From Gigaspora rosea (taxonomy: Eukaryota > Glomeromycota > Glomeromycetes > Diversisporales > Gigasporaceae): a stretch of DNA of 64,000 nucleotides. The stretch covers positions 89,107 through 153,106 of the forward strand of contig QKWP01000133.1 in assembly GCA_003550325.1 (NCBI GenBank), given 5' to 3'. Shown in pieces: positions 22,838 through 35,129 of the stretch. Both the position numbers and the translations under genes were made by a program. Each line of letters opens with the position of its first letter. Position 1 is the stretch's first letter. The notes beneath the pieces were generated by a model. It did no database searches and was not told the origin of the DNA. It saw nothing but the letters and a program-made list of their open reading frames with translations.

Positions 22838-22975
22838 CATTTTGGATCATGAGTTTGAGGCAAGCTAATAGTTAATTTTAGTCAAATGCAAATTATAATT
22901 TTTATTATTAAAAATTCTTAGCTAAATTAATCATTAGCTTGTTTCAAACTTGTGTTCTAAAATAATGACCATAGG
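22838..22975. repeat. Inverted repeat with about 50-bp arms
   Basis: TGGATCATGAGTTTGAGG with AAGCTAATAGTTAATTT is mirrored at about 75% by the segment ending TTTCAAACTTGTGTTC around 22950. Confidence 0.5.
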
Positions 22976-23456
22976 CATTAGTTATTTCGCACAAATACAG
23001 TGCAAATTGTAAATCAACTGATTATACAATTGCTGTTATTAATAAATTTCTCTACTTTATTAACATTAACAACAGCCCGTTCACATTATACATTAAACAT
23101 GGTTTAATCTTGTTTAACAGACTAAGGGTTTGTAATTGAATTTTAACCAAAAACAACATTTTATAGTTGCTTCAAAATACTTATTATCATGATAATATTT
23201 AGTTTATTTGATATTTGCTATTAGGACCGACAGTCCTTTCGGTCCGTCCTAAAAAGGACTGGACCGGTCCGGTCCCTGGATGGACTAAAGGACTGTCAGT
23301 CTGGACCAGACCGATTAATAGCCCTACACCCACTATTCTTCCGATCTTTCATCTGCCAAGTAAAACTGTTATTGGTTGCTATGCATCCATTAATTATATA
23401 ATATAATTAATTTGTAATAAATTAATTTTCAAAGAGGTTAAAACCTCATTATTGTT

Positions 23457-24245
23457 GTGGATTAATTATATTGTTTTTCTTTTAAAATAAAAATAAATTA
23501 TAAACACAATAATAAAAATAATAAAACAAATTAAAAAATTAAAAAAATATATATAAATAAATAAAAAGCGATTATATATGCTTTCCTAAATAAAGATGCT
23601 AGCTAAATTGTCAGAATATATGCAAATATTTATAACTTATATATTTTAATTTTTGCATTTACTGCATAAAAACATTTGTATTTGTTTTTCGGCAATGGCA
23701 GAAATCTGGTCATGTGAATTAAATTATATTGTTTTATTTCTTTAAATAAAAATAAAATATAGAAATATAATACTAATAATAAGTAAAAAAACAAATTAAA
23801 AAATTAAAAAATATAAAAAATTAAAAAAAATATATAAATAAATAAGAAGCAATTGATATATGCTTGCCTAAATAAAAATGCTAGTTAAATTTTCAGAATA
23901 TATTCGAAAATTCATATATATTTTAATAATTTTTGCATTTACCTCGTTAATAATTTTTGCATTTACTGAATAAAAAACATCTGCATTTGTTTTATAACAG
24001 AAGGAATCTGGTTAGGTGGATTAAATTATATTGTTTTATTCTTTTGAAATAAAAATATATAGACAATAATAATAAAGTAAAACAAATCAAAAAATTAAAA
24101 AAAAATATATATATAAAAAGCGATTAATATATGCTCGCCTAAATAAAAATGCTAGCTAAATTTTCAGAATATATTCAAATATTCATATATATTTTAATAA
24201 TTTTTGCATTTACTTCATAAAAACATCTGTATTTGTATTTAACCC
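23457..24245. repeat. Satellite-like tandem array, three units of about 260-300 bp
   Basis: Units begin GTGGATTAATTATATTG at 23457, GTGAATTAAATTATATTG at 23713 and GTGGATTAAATTATATTG at 24016. Shared blocks include GCCTAAATAAAAATGCTAG, TTTTCAGAATATATTC and TTTTTGCATTTACT. The 24250-25800 stretch after it shows no gene or clear repeat. Confidence 0.75.
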
Positions 24246-27200
24246 AAATCTAATAAGAAGATAATTCAAATACAGGGCAATAAAGATTGATTTGAATATA
24301 ATAAAAAAAAAGCATGAAAAGTAAAAAATTATCCTAATAAATATTTAATGAAAAAGATTATATTCTTATCTGATTTCATTTTATCATTGATATTACGGCT
24401 ATCTCAAACATGAATAACAAATCCAGTATGATCATATAAGTACAATAACAGTATGTTACATTAGAACAGCTGCTCATTAACATAGCCCAATCAAATGCAA
24501 GATTTTGCTGTCACAATTCTAGATAGTGGTAACCATACATTCCATTATGCAAGCATAACTATGTTTCTGATTTTCTACAAACCATACTTACTATTTAGTG
24601 CCTACAGTACATACCGTAGTCAAAAGTTGTTAGCTTTCAATAAACTTATTGTAAGTTCTGGAAATTGCTATTCAAGTGATATATTACAAACCTAATGCAT
24701 AGTTAAGATCGAGCTTCATTGATATTATTGTGACTTCTATTTTGAATTACTGTAAAAATTTTCTCATAGAATCTGCTTAGTATCCTAATAATTATAATAA
24801 GTAGTTAAGATTAAATTTGTTTGCATTGGGAATCATTAAGGTTTCTATTTTGTGTTATCATCTTTAAATATTCTGGCGATATGCAGTTGTTGTTATTAAA
24901 CTATCAGTTAAAGTTGAGTTAGTTCACTTTGGATTATTATAGTTTCTATAATGAGTTTACTATTACAAACCTTAATATTCCAGATATGACTCATTAATGC
25001 ATATTATTAACATATTCTATATCTCAGCTTACTAATATTATCAAAAATACAAAGTTTGTATAATGAACGAAAGTCGATTTTTTTTTAAAAAAAAATTTGA
25101 TGATTCACGCATCAATTATTAATCCATAGTATAGATCGATTACAAAGTTATAACAAAATTATAATGCAAAATTATTATATATCGCAATAATTGCAGATTT
25201 AAGATTTACATCACAATTGATCATTTTATTCCTTAAAATCAATTGATATTAAGTTTAGGGATAGATCGAAGGTAGCCTCTATTAGCAAAATAAGACGTTT
25301 ACTTAGTGAACCAAGTTAATCATTTTTTTTATTTCTTGTATTTTTGTCTTCGTTATCTCGCTTTGTTTTGTTCAGACAAATCTGGTATCATGACTGATGA
25401 TAATTTGATAATAGTAGGAAGGAAGAAAGGAAAAAGGCATTAATTCGCAATTTATATACAAATTTTAGTCAGGGATTTTACCAAATATAGAAATCAAATT
25501 TCAAATAAACTGTCATATTTTGATTGGCTCTTGATCAATACTTTTTTTACCTTTTTTACTTTTTTTTTAGAATTTTCGCAATGCTACAATACTAGACCAT
25601 GACTAATAGATATATGAACATATACGAACCGAAAGTAAAGCACTTCTAGTTTTATAATCAATAACCATCTTTTCATAATCAACCCGGATTAAAAAAGTAA
25701 ATGAATATCAAAACTTATGAATTTATAGAAAAAAGTTTAAATATTACTGCAAAATATTAATAATTTTACAGTATTTTATACTATATTACTAGGATTTAAC
25801 AATGTCAGAACCCACACAGAGAGCAAAAGCTACTGATCTTTCTTGTCTTTTTAAGGATTTAGTCAATACTTATAATAAAACGCTTAAATTAGAATTTTGT
25901 GAAATGAAGGAAAGGCAGACAAGTAGACATGCTGATACTCCAAAAACAGCTAAGTGGCTTCTAATGCATCATGTTTTTATGCCCAAGCTTGCAGAAATTT
26001 AGCCCTTTTTGAGTTCTTACTCGATTTGTGAAAAACATTATAATCAAGTTGTAGCTGCTGACCATTTTTATCAGCAGCTTTTAGAAGGCCTTACTAACAA
26101 AAACCAGAATACTTTAGACGATTTTATTTTTTTCCAGGACTCTAGTATTCAGATTGGTAGTTCTGATATTTAAGAAGAAGTTTGTGATCTCAATGTTTAC
26201 AAAGTTTATGATTCTAGTATTTGTGAAGAGATAATTGCTAACAAGCTACATCTCTTAAGAGAGTTTGAAAAAACTCAAGAAATATAGATCAAAAAATTAG
26301 AGAATATGCAACAAGTCTTATTAATAATATTACAGAATTACGACAAGAAGTAGAAAGTCAAAAATGTGAAATTACAACTTTAAAGAAGCAATTATATGAA
26401 TATCAAGAAGAAAACATTCAATTAAAAAATTTATATCGAGAACTATATGAAGAAAACAAAAAACTTACTAACTAGTGGAATTCCCAATTGCTAACCAAGA
26501 GAAGCGAATACAAGCTATTACCAATATTGCACTCAATGAACGCGAATTCCTGTACAAAAATATAGAATTTATTATGGAAGATAATACTAGATTTTCTTTA
26601 GAAAATCTATTAAATTAATCTCCACAATCCTGGCTAAGTAAACGTAATCAAGTTATTGTAAAGTTTATTGAAACACTAACTCACAATAATCTTGATTTAG
26701 ATCTTTTGAATATCGAAAAACTTTACAAAAGAGCTATAGCTATCAATTTAATATATGGATCCAGACACGAAAAATATGTATCAGAAATAAGTCTTGTAGC
26801 ATCAGCAATCAAATATTCAATTGCACGATCAAAGACCATTATTAATATTAATGGCCAAATTACGAATTCGGGTTGTTATTCTCGTTTTCAAAACTGGTAG
26901 ATGAATTGTCCGAAGAAGAAGAGCCTTTACCCAATGGGCTTTTATTTATGGCATTCGATAATGAACAACATGAACAAAAAACTATCTTGACCAAGGATCT
27001 AACACTGTAACTTTTCATATTGTTACTAGTTTTCTTGCTTTTAATATAGGGTTACAAAATTATATTCAACATACAAGTATACCGTGGATATCTAATTCTC
27101 TCAATAAATCATACTACGAAAGTCTATTTGACGTCGTGCCTGAAATGCAAGAAGTATTGGATAAGAAATTACATATTTATCTTTTGGAAATTATTAATTT

Positions 27201-28251
27201 ATTATGTCAAGAAAAATCATCTACAACTAACAAAATCGATTCTCTTGTTGATAGCTTAGTATCGAATAGTTGTTGCAGCAAATGGTGTCCTAATTGTAAA
27301 GAATCGAATATCAAAAATTGAAAGCAGGTTTGTCCAAAATGTGGAGCTCAGCTACCTAATTTATCAGAATTGCAAAAACAATGTACTCTTGACTTGAAAG
27401 AAGATATGGCCGACCAAACGATTATTTTTAAGCCTTACAATATTGAAAAGAAGAATACCCTTTCTACTGTGCAAAAAATTAGTATCACGCAAAAATCGGT
27501 TGCAGATCAAGGAGTTAATACTTCTGAAATATTTATACCTAATCCTATTAATATCAATCTGAATACAATTGCGAATGTCAAAAAGGTTCTTTTTCACATT
27601 GAAAAAATAACAGGGATTAAGGATGGAATACGTAAATGGGCAGCTATAACATGTGATGGTGTTCCATACCATTACATAACTAAAGTAAAAAATAAGTACC
27701 CGTGGTTAGTCCTTATCCCTTGACAATTGCACGAAGAAATGAATATGCTTCATGCATGCATGGAGTTAAATTGGTAGGTAACTTATTTTAATTTTTTAAA
27801 AAAAACATTTAATATTTTTAATAACTTTTTAATTATTTTACAAGGAATATCGATCTCAAACAGTTTGCTACATATCAAGGATATAAAACTGAAAGCCAGC
27901 TTGCTTACTTCAAGAAATGTCATGAATATCACAAATCTTGGGACTCAGTTTGTAGCATTTATCGCCAAGCAATGGCTATAGAACTGGTGTGACCATATAT
28001 TAAAAATTGGTTAAATCCATCACCAGAAGGATATTTGTCTAGGTGAAAGGGCAGAAGAATCCGCTTTATCAAATAAAATTTGAGCAGGTAGGGTCTTCAT
28101 TTATAAAGCTTATGTCCTTAAAGATATGCAACAAAAAAGTTAAATAGAAGAGTTGATATCGGTATATGCAGGTAATTGATTGTACAATTATAATATTTAA
28201 TAATTAATAATTTTATAACTATCTATGTCTTCAAATACGCACTTTAAATAG

Positions 28252-28884
28252 GTCATTCTTAAGCACCTAACAAATATTAAAGAATTTGTTTATAGCTATT
28301 TTCATAAATTCTAGGGTAACCGATAAAAATTATTGCGGCCAAATTCGATAAGTTTTTGAATTCGGTGTAATTGGATTTTTGGCATTACAATAATTCAAAT
28401 CGAATTCAAAAACTTATCAAATTTGACTAATCAATTTTTATCAGTTGTCCCAGAATTTATAAAAATAGTTGTAATTGAGAAGAATTTGGGGTTGTTATTG
28501 TAACAAAGCCTAGTGCAGACTATCTTTTTTTAAATTCAAGGTATTACATAATTTCGCAAACTGCATTTACTGTCAAATTGCAAATTGAATGATATTTTAA
28601 TTCTGACATTTAATCTATCAAACATTGGGTGCTCTCAAGTATCTCTATAGAATTGTGTACAAGTACTACTATTAATTGAAGCAAGCTTTACGGTAATTTG
28701 CCCAAAGTTCATATTGTGAAATGCGGATATTAAATTTTAACCAATCAATGCAACTCAATGATAAAAAAAAATGGTCACTGCACATTTTCTTTTTTATCAT
28801 GATAATGAACTTGCTTGACTGGATAATTTATTTTCACTAATTAAAAATTGTGTTCGGGCTATTAATTTAGGTGCTTGAGAGCCC
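28252..28884. repeat. Element of about 630 bp with TIR TCTYAAGCACCTAA
   Basis: TCTTAAGCACCTAA at 28257 and the inverse of TTAGGTGCTTGAGAG at 28868 form the ends. A copy of the end, GGGTGCTCTCAAG, lies at 28629. Inside, 28285-28475 is a palindrome (ATAAATTCTAGGGTAACCG, CCAAATTCGATAAGTTTTTG and inverse). It lies in an intron of the decayed ORF. Confidence 0.6.
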
Positions 28885-29476
28885 CTTAATCTTTTTTATC
28901 TAACTAATTTGATACTTAGAATATTCAACTCTGTCGTGAATATAGTTGAAGCTAAGTAGATTCGAACTATATCATATTAGCTAACTTTTGTATTGCATTA
29001 TTTTTAATTATTTACCGTATATATTTAATATACTAATTATTTCTGTTATTTTAAATAGATATTTTGTTATTATTAATTACTGGTCGGCTATTAGGAAAAA
29101 TGATGTATTATTAAAAAGAGCTGCGAAAAGAGCTTTTTCTCTAGTATGATCAGCATGCCGCCATCCTATATATCATCTAATTGAAGTTTCTGATGAAGTA
29201 CAACTGATGCAGCTTAATCCAATAGTGCATGATATTATAGAAAAAAAATTGTGTAATTTCACAGTCAGGGCTTTATAATCAGCATCAAGGGTTAGATGTG
29301 ATTTTGAAAGAAATAAATAAAACTCTGAAAACATTAATTCCTCCTATTCCACAAATGCGTCATTGGCAAGTTGCCGCACAAAATTGTAAGAAATTTATTC
29401 AGATAATTATTTATTAATATCATTGATTAAACTATTTGAATCAATTTAATTTATAACTAATAACCATTTTAGTTAC

Positions 29477-30893
29477 AGGGTGTGGCGACTTAAAGAAGTT
29501 GGTAAGTTGTCACCCCCAAGTGGCAGGTCTAGGGTTCAAATCCCACTGATGACGCTTTGAAAAAAATAGACCTGTGTTCCGGTAACTGTTTCCTGTCGAT
29601 CGGTTGGGTACATTACCTGTAGTCCTTGGTTACCAGTTAGAATGGGAGCACACTCCTAGAAATGGTCAAAATGGTATTTTTCTATACCATGCATGTGCAT
29701 CGTATATTGTATGCATGCATGCATGTTTTATAAATTATAGCTTTTGGGCGAAGTTGTATCTCATGACACAGACAAATCCAAGGAACTGGAAAAACAGAAA
29801 CCCATTTGGCAAGACCCGAGTAAGGAGGTAGCAAATATCTTTGACGGTGCTACCAAAACCAGAATATTGGACTAGAGCTGAAGTACCAGACGTTGACCTC
29901 AGGAACAAGGTCTACCAACCTGGCTGCCGGATCGGGTACTGGAGAAAAAGGACCTATGTTATAGAAGTAGGTACCAGGGGGAGAAAAACCATGTGGCATC
30001 TAATGCCGAGTAAATCAACCCTTCCAGGCCAACTGGATTGGAAGTCTGGGAAAACCGGTGAAGGACCAGTAGGAAAGTGATAGTGGGTACCTGGGTTGGA
30101 GCAAACCTTACAAGGGCAAAAGTAGGTATTGGTAAGAGGACAGGGTAACCCTATCTTGCAAGTATTGGCCTCAGTCATAGCGATAAGTACTGAAGTGTAG
30201 GTGAATACCTGATATGTGACAAGTACCGCTCTACCAAGTCTCCGGGAATACCCAGCTGGGTTCTAAGGCAATGGATAAGTATCCAGAACTTGCTAACTGA
30301 CTTATGTAACAGGCCTGTTCTGGTGATACAAAATGGGTTGGCAGGTGGAACATGGATCAGAAGGTTTAAATAGGCAATTCCCATTTGGGTTGCAGGTATG
30401 GCAGCTAGTGTGGAACCCTTGGATGAACTACTTAAATTAGACACCAAAAGTGTACCGTATTTGTCCGAAAATAAGCTACCCTTTTGGCCAAAAAGTTACA
30501 CAAAAAATCGTGGGGGTAGCTTATTTTCAGATTGTTAAATTTTTCGAAAAATTGAAAAACGTAATAATAAAAGGTTGTCCAAATACCATGAAATTTTTAC
30601 TATAGGTGTATTTCGTTACGCTGAACAACTTTACTTAATCGACCTTTTGAAGTTTACATAGTAGGAAAAAAGGTTTTGTATGTAGCAACTGTTAACGATT
30701 TCTTAAAAATTTTTCTGAAAATCTGGGGGTAGCTTCTTTTGGAGGTAGCTTATTTTCGGAAACCTACGGTATGTGTGGCTAGATGTATTCTTGTCTATGT
30801 AACAAATGCTGGTATTTCCCTTAAAGGATACTGACAGCCCTAATATCTTGAATAAAATTCCTAAGTCCCAAGATGGGCACTTTAATTTAAAAA
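29477..30893 (+). mobile_element. tRNA-headed SINE-like retroposon with a 15-bp target-site duplication
   Basis: The insertion is flanked by identical copies of AACCATTTTAGTTAC at 29462-29476 and 30894-30908. It opens with a tRNA-like segment: an A-box-like TGGCGACTTAAAG, a D-arm-like AGTTGGTAAG, and a perfect B box GGTTCAAATCC at 29534-29544. It ends in a short A-rich tail (TTTAATTTAAAAAA). The body is clearly GC-richer than its surroundings and has no credible protein. Removing a nested MITE leaves about 1.1 kb, long for a SINE. The first duplication copy follows the 29395 intron acceptor region, so the element landed about five bases inside an exon of the decayed ORF. Confidence 0.75.
30455..30769. 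mobile_element. MITE of the CGAAAATAAGCTACC family
   Basis: TA duplications lie at 30453-30454 and 30770-30771. The ends are CCGTATTTGTCCGAAAATAA and, inverted, CCGTAGGTTTCCGAAAATAA, each followed by GCTACC. The interior carries GCTGAACAACTTTACTTAAT and TTACATAGTA, the internal signature of this family. It interrupts the SINE. Confidence 0.8.
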
Positions 30894-32631
30894 AACCATT
30901 TTAGTTACGGTCCAATTTTTTCAAATCAATTGGATACAATGATTTTCAGACAGTTGGTCCAAGGAATCACCCAGAACCAATAATGGAATGCCAAAGATTC
31001 CGAGCTCATATAAGAAAAATAAATTTGTAGATCCAGTAGATTCCAGAACTGTTTTTAACAGTTTTGGGTGGAGAACATAAATTAAGCGCAGAGTTGATAA
31101 ATTATACTAGTTTAGCGAAACAAGCTCAACAAGACTATATTATTAACTTTTTTGTGACAATTATTCTTCTTTCTTTAGGCTTATTCCGATTACCAAGGAA
31201 GTAGAAACTGCACAAAAAGATGAAATTAATATAACCAGACCAGAAACCATCGCTAAGATGGAAGCTTTTCTTGAACAGATGGGTGAAGATGTTCAGAAAA
31301 AGTATTCTGGAATAAAGTTTAGGAAGCATGATGAATTGATAATTATATTAGAGGAGGTAAGGTCTTTATTTAGTTCAGATAATGATTCTAATAATGATTG
31401 TGATGATTCAGCAGAAGAATGAAAAGATATTCAGTTTTTATATTTTGATAGGTAGCGAAATTCCTTTTTATTATTTATATTTATTTTTTATTATTTTATT
31501 TTATTAAAGAAAATGGGGTTTATTTAATTTTAAAAAAAAATTATTTTAAATTAAAAAAAAATTGAAATAATTTAAAATCAAGTGTCAATTGCCTAAGTAA
31601 ATTTTTAATAATAAATGCTTGTGCTTTTAACTTCTACTAATTTAATTGCAGAATTGACACCTTTCAAAAATTCTTTATGCTAATTAATTAGTGTCGCGGT
31701 TGATGCTGAGATTTGGATTTCTAAAGTGAAGTGGTAATTAGTTTAGGTTAAGAACATTGTGCGCAAAATAACAATGTGTAGCATGAAATAAAACTTACAG
31801 TAACGCGTTAGATATTCACCACTTTCAAGATTTTAAATTGCTTGAAAAGTTTTGTAGCCATTTTGGCATTTGCACAACAAAAATTGTTATGATAGCGTGG
31901 CTCCTGTTGTTAAGCATTTCAGTATTTAGAGTTTTGTGAAGAGTTGGATTAGAATTTAATTCGTTATACTAACAAGTAAAGCAATGGTTGAGTTACAAAC
32001 TATAAAGCTACCTTAATGCAGTAATGTCCGATTTAAATTTAAAATATAACTCCTGCTGCACTGTCACCACGAAGAACAACGTATGTATGAATGCACATAC
32101 CTATGCTGTATTGGGATTCTGTAAAAGTCCTGAAGTCCTGAAGTTGGGTTAATCTAGATCGCAATTTGATTGGCCAATTGTTGTAATTCGTAGAACAATC
32201 TGGAAAAAAGTTTAGAATAATTCGATTGATAATCATTACCATATAAGGTGCGATCATCTATAACCATATATGGTAAAATCCCTGACTGAATTTATAAACA
32301 GATTTCATTTATATTTTTACATAAAATTAATTACAGACTTTGACAATCGTGTGAATGTTCTGGTAAATAATTCATAGACGACCTGGTTCTATATCCTGTT
32401 TTTGTCATCTAGTAGTATCGGATTTATCATACTTGTCAAATTTGGTTTAGCATTTCCAAAAACTGGTTAGAGTCATTAACGTTAACGCCTAATAACGTGT
32501 ATTTGATAAATCCAATTTTAAATTTCCCATGACATGTGATCTGTGACCATTTATACCATTTATTTTCCCACGTGCAAAATGATTGGTAAAAATGTAAGAG
32601 ACACTCGTGACCGACGATAATTTATAATGTT

Positions 32632-32720
32632 TTGATTGATTGATTGATTGATTGATTGAATTGATTGATAATGATTGATTTTGATTGATGATTGATTTGA
32701 TTGATTGTTGATTGATTTGA
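32632..32720. repeat. GATT microsatellite
   Basis: Repeated TGAT/TGATTGAT units that become irregular to the right. Open frames on the minus strand here are repeat artefacts. The 31423-32630 stretch shows only a single TGTCGCGGTTGATGCTGA end at 31692 belonging to the MITE family at 34884. Confidence 0.85.
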
Positions 32721-32904
32721 TGATTTGATTTGAAAGGACACACTCTAATCGATTCTATAAATTAAACCATACTCTCTTTCGAATTGCCAAATCACACTAT
32801 AAACATAAACCCTCTTGCTTGTATAAATACCAAAGTCCCGTGTCTCTGTGCTCACGTGACTCACTGTTGATAGTTGCTCCGTTAGCCTCGATTTCCGCGC
32901 GGGT

Positions 32905-32968
32905 TAACAACGGTAATTTGGCAAATGATTACGTACCGCTCTGCGGCATCATTTGTCAAATTACGTAT
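32905..32968. repeat. Short palindrome, GTAATTTGGCAAATGAT arms
   Basis: GTAATTTGGCAAATGATTACG and its near inverse ATCATTTGTCAAATTACGTA surround a GC-rich loop. Comparable ATTTGGCAAAT-type words occur in the MITE at 55015-55135. Confidence 0.55.
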
Positions 32969-33178
32969 CACCAATTTGCCCAATAATGATGTTATCCGGC
33001 AATTTATGATCATGGAGTCGCTCGCTGAGTTTTAATTTGAATAAACATGATTAAGTCGTAACACATGAAAAATAACAAGAAGAAAATTTTTCATGATCAT
33101 ATGAGTTTGTCGGATAAGTATATTTAGTAAGTTATACCTTATAAAGACAAATTCATGCAACAATAAAATCTGTACTTT

Positions 33179-33261
33179 ATTGAAATCGATAATTTAAGAA
33201 ACATGGTGTAACCTGTAACCTATAATCAAGTTACACTTGAATTTAATTATCGACTTCAATA
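33179..33261. repeat. Short foldback repeat
   Basis: TTATTGAAATCGATAATT at the left mirrors AATTATCGACTTCAATAA at the right, with GGTGTAAC/GTTACAC inside. 33262-34880 shows no gene I can support. Confidence 0.55.
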
Positions 33262-34883
33262 AGTATTTCCCAATAAGGGGGTAATTGCGGTTTTCAGATT
33301 TCTTGCACCGCACATACGTGCGTAGTTGACATAGCCGCATTTACTTATTTTCACTACAATTTCTTTTGGCCGCAGGCAGATCTAATCTCCGATTGTGTGA
33401 AATCGTTAGCATGGCTTCCACAATTATTTCCGACATTCACTTCCGACTTTCATATTATTATCTGATTCCAAATTGTGCTTTCAATAGCACGACAACGTTC
33501 ACTAATATACTTGCATTGTGTTAATATTTCTTTCAATTTTTTTTTTTTACGTCTATTTGATATTAAATTTCGTTTAAAATAATTTTACAGAATGCATAAG
33601 TTTAAACCTAGAAGAGTTTAATTTATTATTTATTCCGTAGTCTTTGATCTAAATATTTAATAGATAGTACTGTAACTCTTTATATCGTAGGGACCGGGCA
33701 TTTTATTTTGGCGTGACTTGAGCCTTGTTTCGTTGTATATATCAATGTTTTACTAGGTTTTCACTATATTGAGTCAAGTGACATTATGTAGCAATCTTGA
33801 TACTACATTATTTGTGCATAAATTATAGAAACGTATATACTGTATATAAGCAAAGTAGCAAGATGTAATGCGTTTCTAGTGAAAATTAAGAATAAAAATT
33901 TTGTTGATAATAAATTATTTATTAGCTTATTGAATTTCTTTAACATTAGCTTATTTATCGATCAATAATTTTACAAAAAAAAGCATAAAGCATCTGCACG
34001 ATCTACTTCTTAAAGAATTCAAGCCTTAATAAAGTTCATTCTTTGGATTTTTATTTTTATTCGTGACACTTCGTACTTTTAGTTCTCATTTGAGACGTTA
34101 GATTCTTGCTTTTATTTCTGACTTTTTTTTCGCGAAATATATATATTTGATTTTTCAATCCAGTATTCGTGGCATTATTGGTCCAGTTAGTGCTAATCCT
34201 AATTCATAGGTTTGAAATTAGGAAATGAATGAATATTGCATAATTTAATTGCAAGAAATTTTGAATTTATTAATAGTAATTCGATATGCGTTTGGATAAT
34301 TGATTTCATAGCATTTAATTAATGGGTACTAATGCATAAAAATCGATTGCGCATTCAGCTCAAATTATTTAATATGCGGTTAATTGTCAATTAACAAAAA
34401 TAATTACTATGCTTGTTTATTATTAAATAAATTAAATCTTGTTATATTATTTATATAATATTGCAAATTTAATATTTTCATATTCCTTATCCAATAAAGA
34501 TTTTCAAGCGCAAATCTAAACACAAACAATAAAATAAATGCATTTTTAATTCGTCAGAGAAAATCAGTTTATAATATGAATGCCAAATTTGTGAAGAATC
34601 GTTAATTCAAATTATTGGCGTCTTATTAAAGTAAGTTAAATTTTACCATTTGTGAGTAGCTCTATAAATAATCATATTTAAGACTTGGACTATGAAGAAT
34701 TTTAGATTTTTTTTTAATGAATTAAACGCTCATTATAATTATTTTATCTTAGGTCATGATAGTGTAAGTTTCTCAAAAAGGCTCAAGAGCTAGAGATCGA
34801 CATTCAAAAATTATTAAAGAAATTATTAAAGAATATGGTAATTTAAAGTAATTGAATTTTTTTATATATTCTCTTATCAATTA

Positions 34884-35087
34884 TTGTTGCGGCTGATGCT
34901 AACATTTGGGGCCTCTATTTGAACTATAAGCCCTGCTAAAATCCACATACACTCTTTTCAAATCTACTCCCAAACCTACCCTAACCTCTATAGTACAAAA
35001 ATGAAAAAGCACCCCCAAAAATTTTAAAATTTCATATCTAAGTAGGTCAAATTTCAGCATCAACCAATTTCAGCATCAGCTGTGACA
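34884..35087. repeat. 204-bp MITE, TGTYRCGGCTGATGCT ends
   Basis: TGTTGCGGCTGATGCT opens it and the inverse of AGCATCAGCTGTGACA closes it, with a second inner copy of TTTCAGCATCA. Half copies lie at 31692 and 36867, giving three family members within 5.2 kb around the DUF4419 gene. Confidence 0.7.
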
Positions 35088-35129
35088 TTATTTATTCTTA
35101 GAAATTGAAAAAAAATTTACATGAAAAAA

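Larger units (their letters stand above)
21002..23326. mobile_element. 2.3-kb non-autonomous element with hAT-like TIRs
   Basis: The left end TAGGGCTGTTAATCAGTCC and the right end, read inverted, TAGGGCTATTAATCGGTC agree. Both ends contain dense GGTCCGGTCC-type subterminal words (21020-21070; 23230-23310). The TAGGGNTG..AATC ends resemble hAT termini. The flanking 8-mers CACTCCAC and CACCCACT are similar but not identical, so the target duplication is unproven. The interior has no transposase, but carries a perfect-looking palindrome at 21487-22334 and a smaller inverted repeat at 22838-22975. Confidence 0.65.
25802..31422 (+). pseudogene. Decayed multi-exon ORF of a multi-copy fungal transposon-like family
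   Basis: The frame starts MSEPTQRAKATDLSCLFKDL at 25802 and can be followed to AEE-stop at 31422 across several stops, frameshifts and introns. In order: a charged N-terminus; a coiled coil near 26290-26475 (ITELRQEVESQKCEITTLKK); a middle region; a zinc-ribbon-like pair CPNC...CPKC at 27287-27340; KITGIKDGIRKWAAITCDGV and KYPWLVLIP at 27605-27720; an intron 27770-27845 (GTAGGT...ACAAG); FKKC-type and DSVCSIYRQAMAIEL sequence to 28000; an intron with a MITE; SACRHPIYHLIEVSDE and KTLIPPIPQMRHWQVAAQN to 29395; a SINE-split exon; and a C-terminal exon (ITKEVETAQKDEINI to DDSAEE). Order and motifs match my memory of a large uncharacterised glomeromycete family; enzymatic role unknown. Confidence 0.6.

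Noticed and set aside
20994..23334. Eight-base hAT duplication for the 2.3-kb element
   Set aside because: CACTCCAC and CACCCACT agree at only half the positions, so it cannot be claimed.
29604..30447. Open frames inside the SINE body
   Set aside because: Frames on both strands overlap, have no recognisable motif and fall in a tRNA-headed retroposon.
32489..32743. SINQSINQS-rich minus-strand frame
   Set aside because: Translation of a GATT microsatellite.
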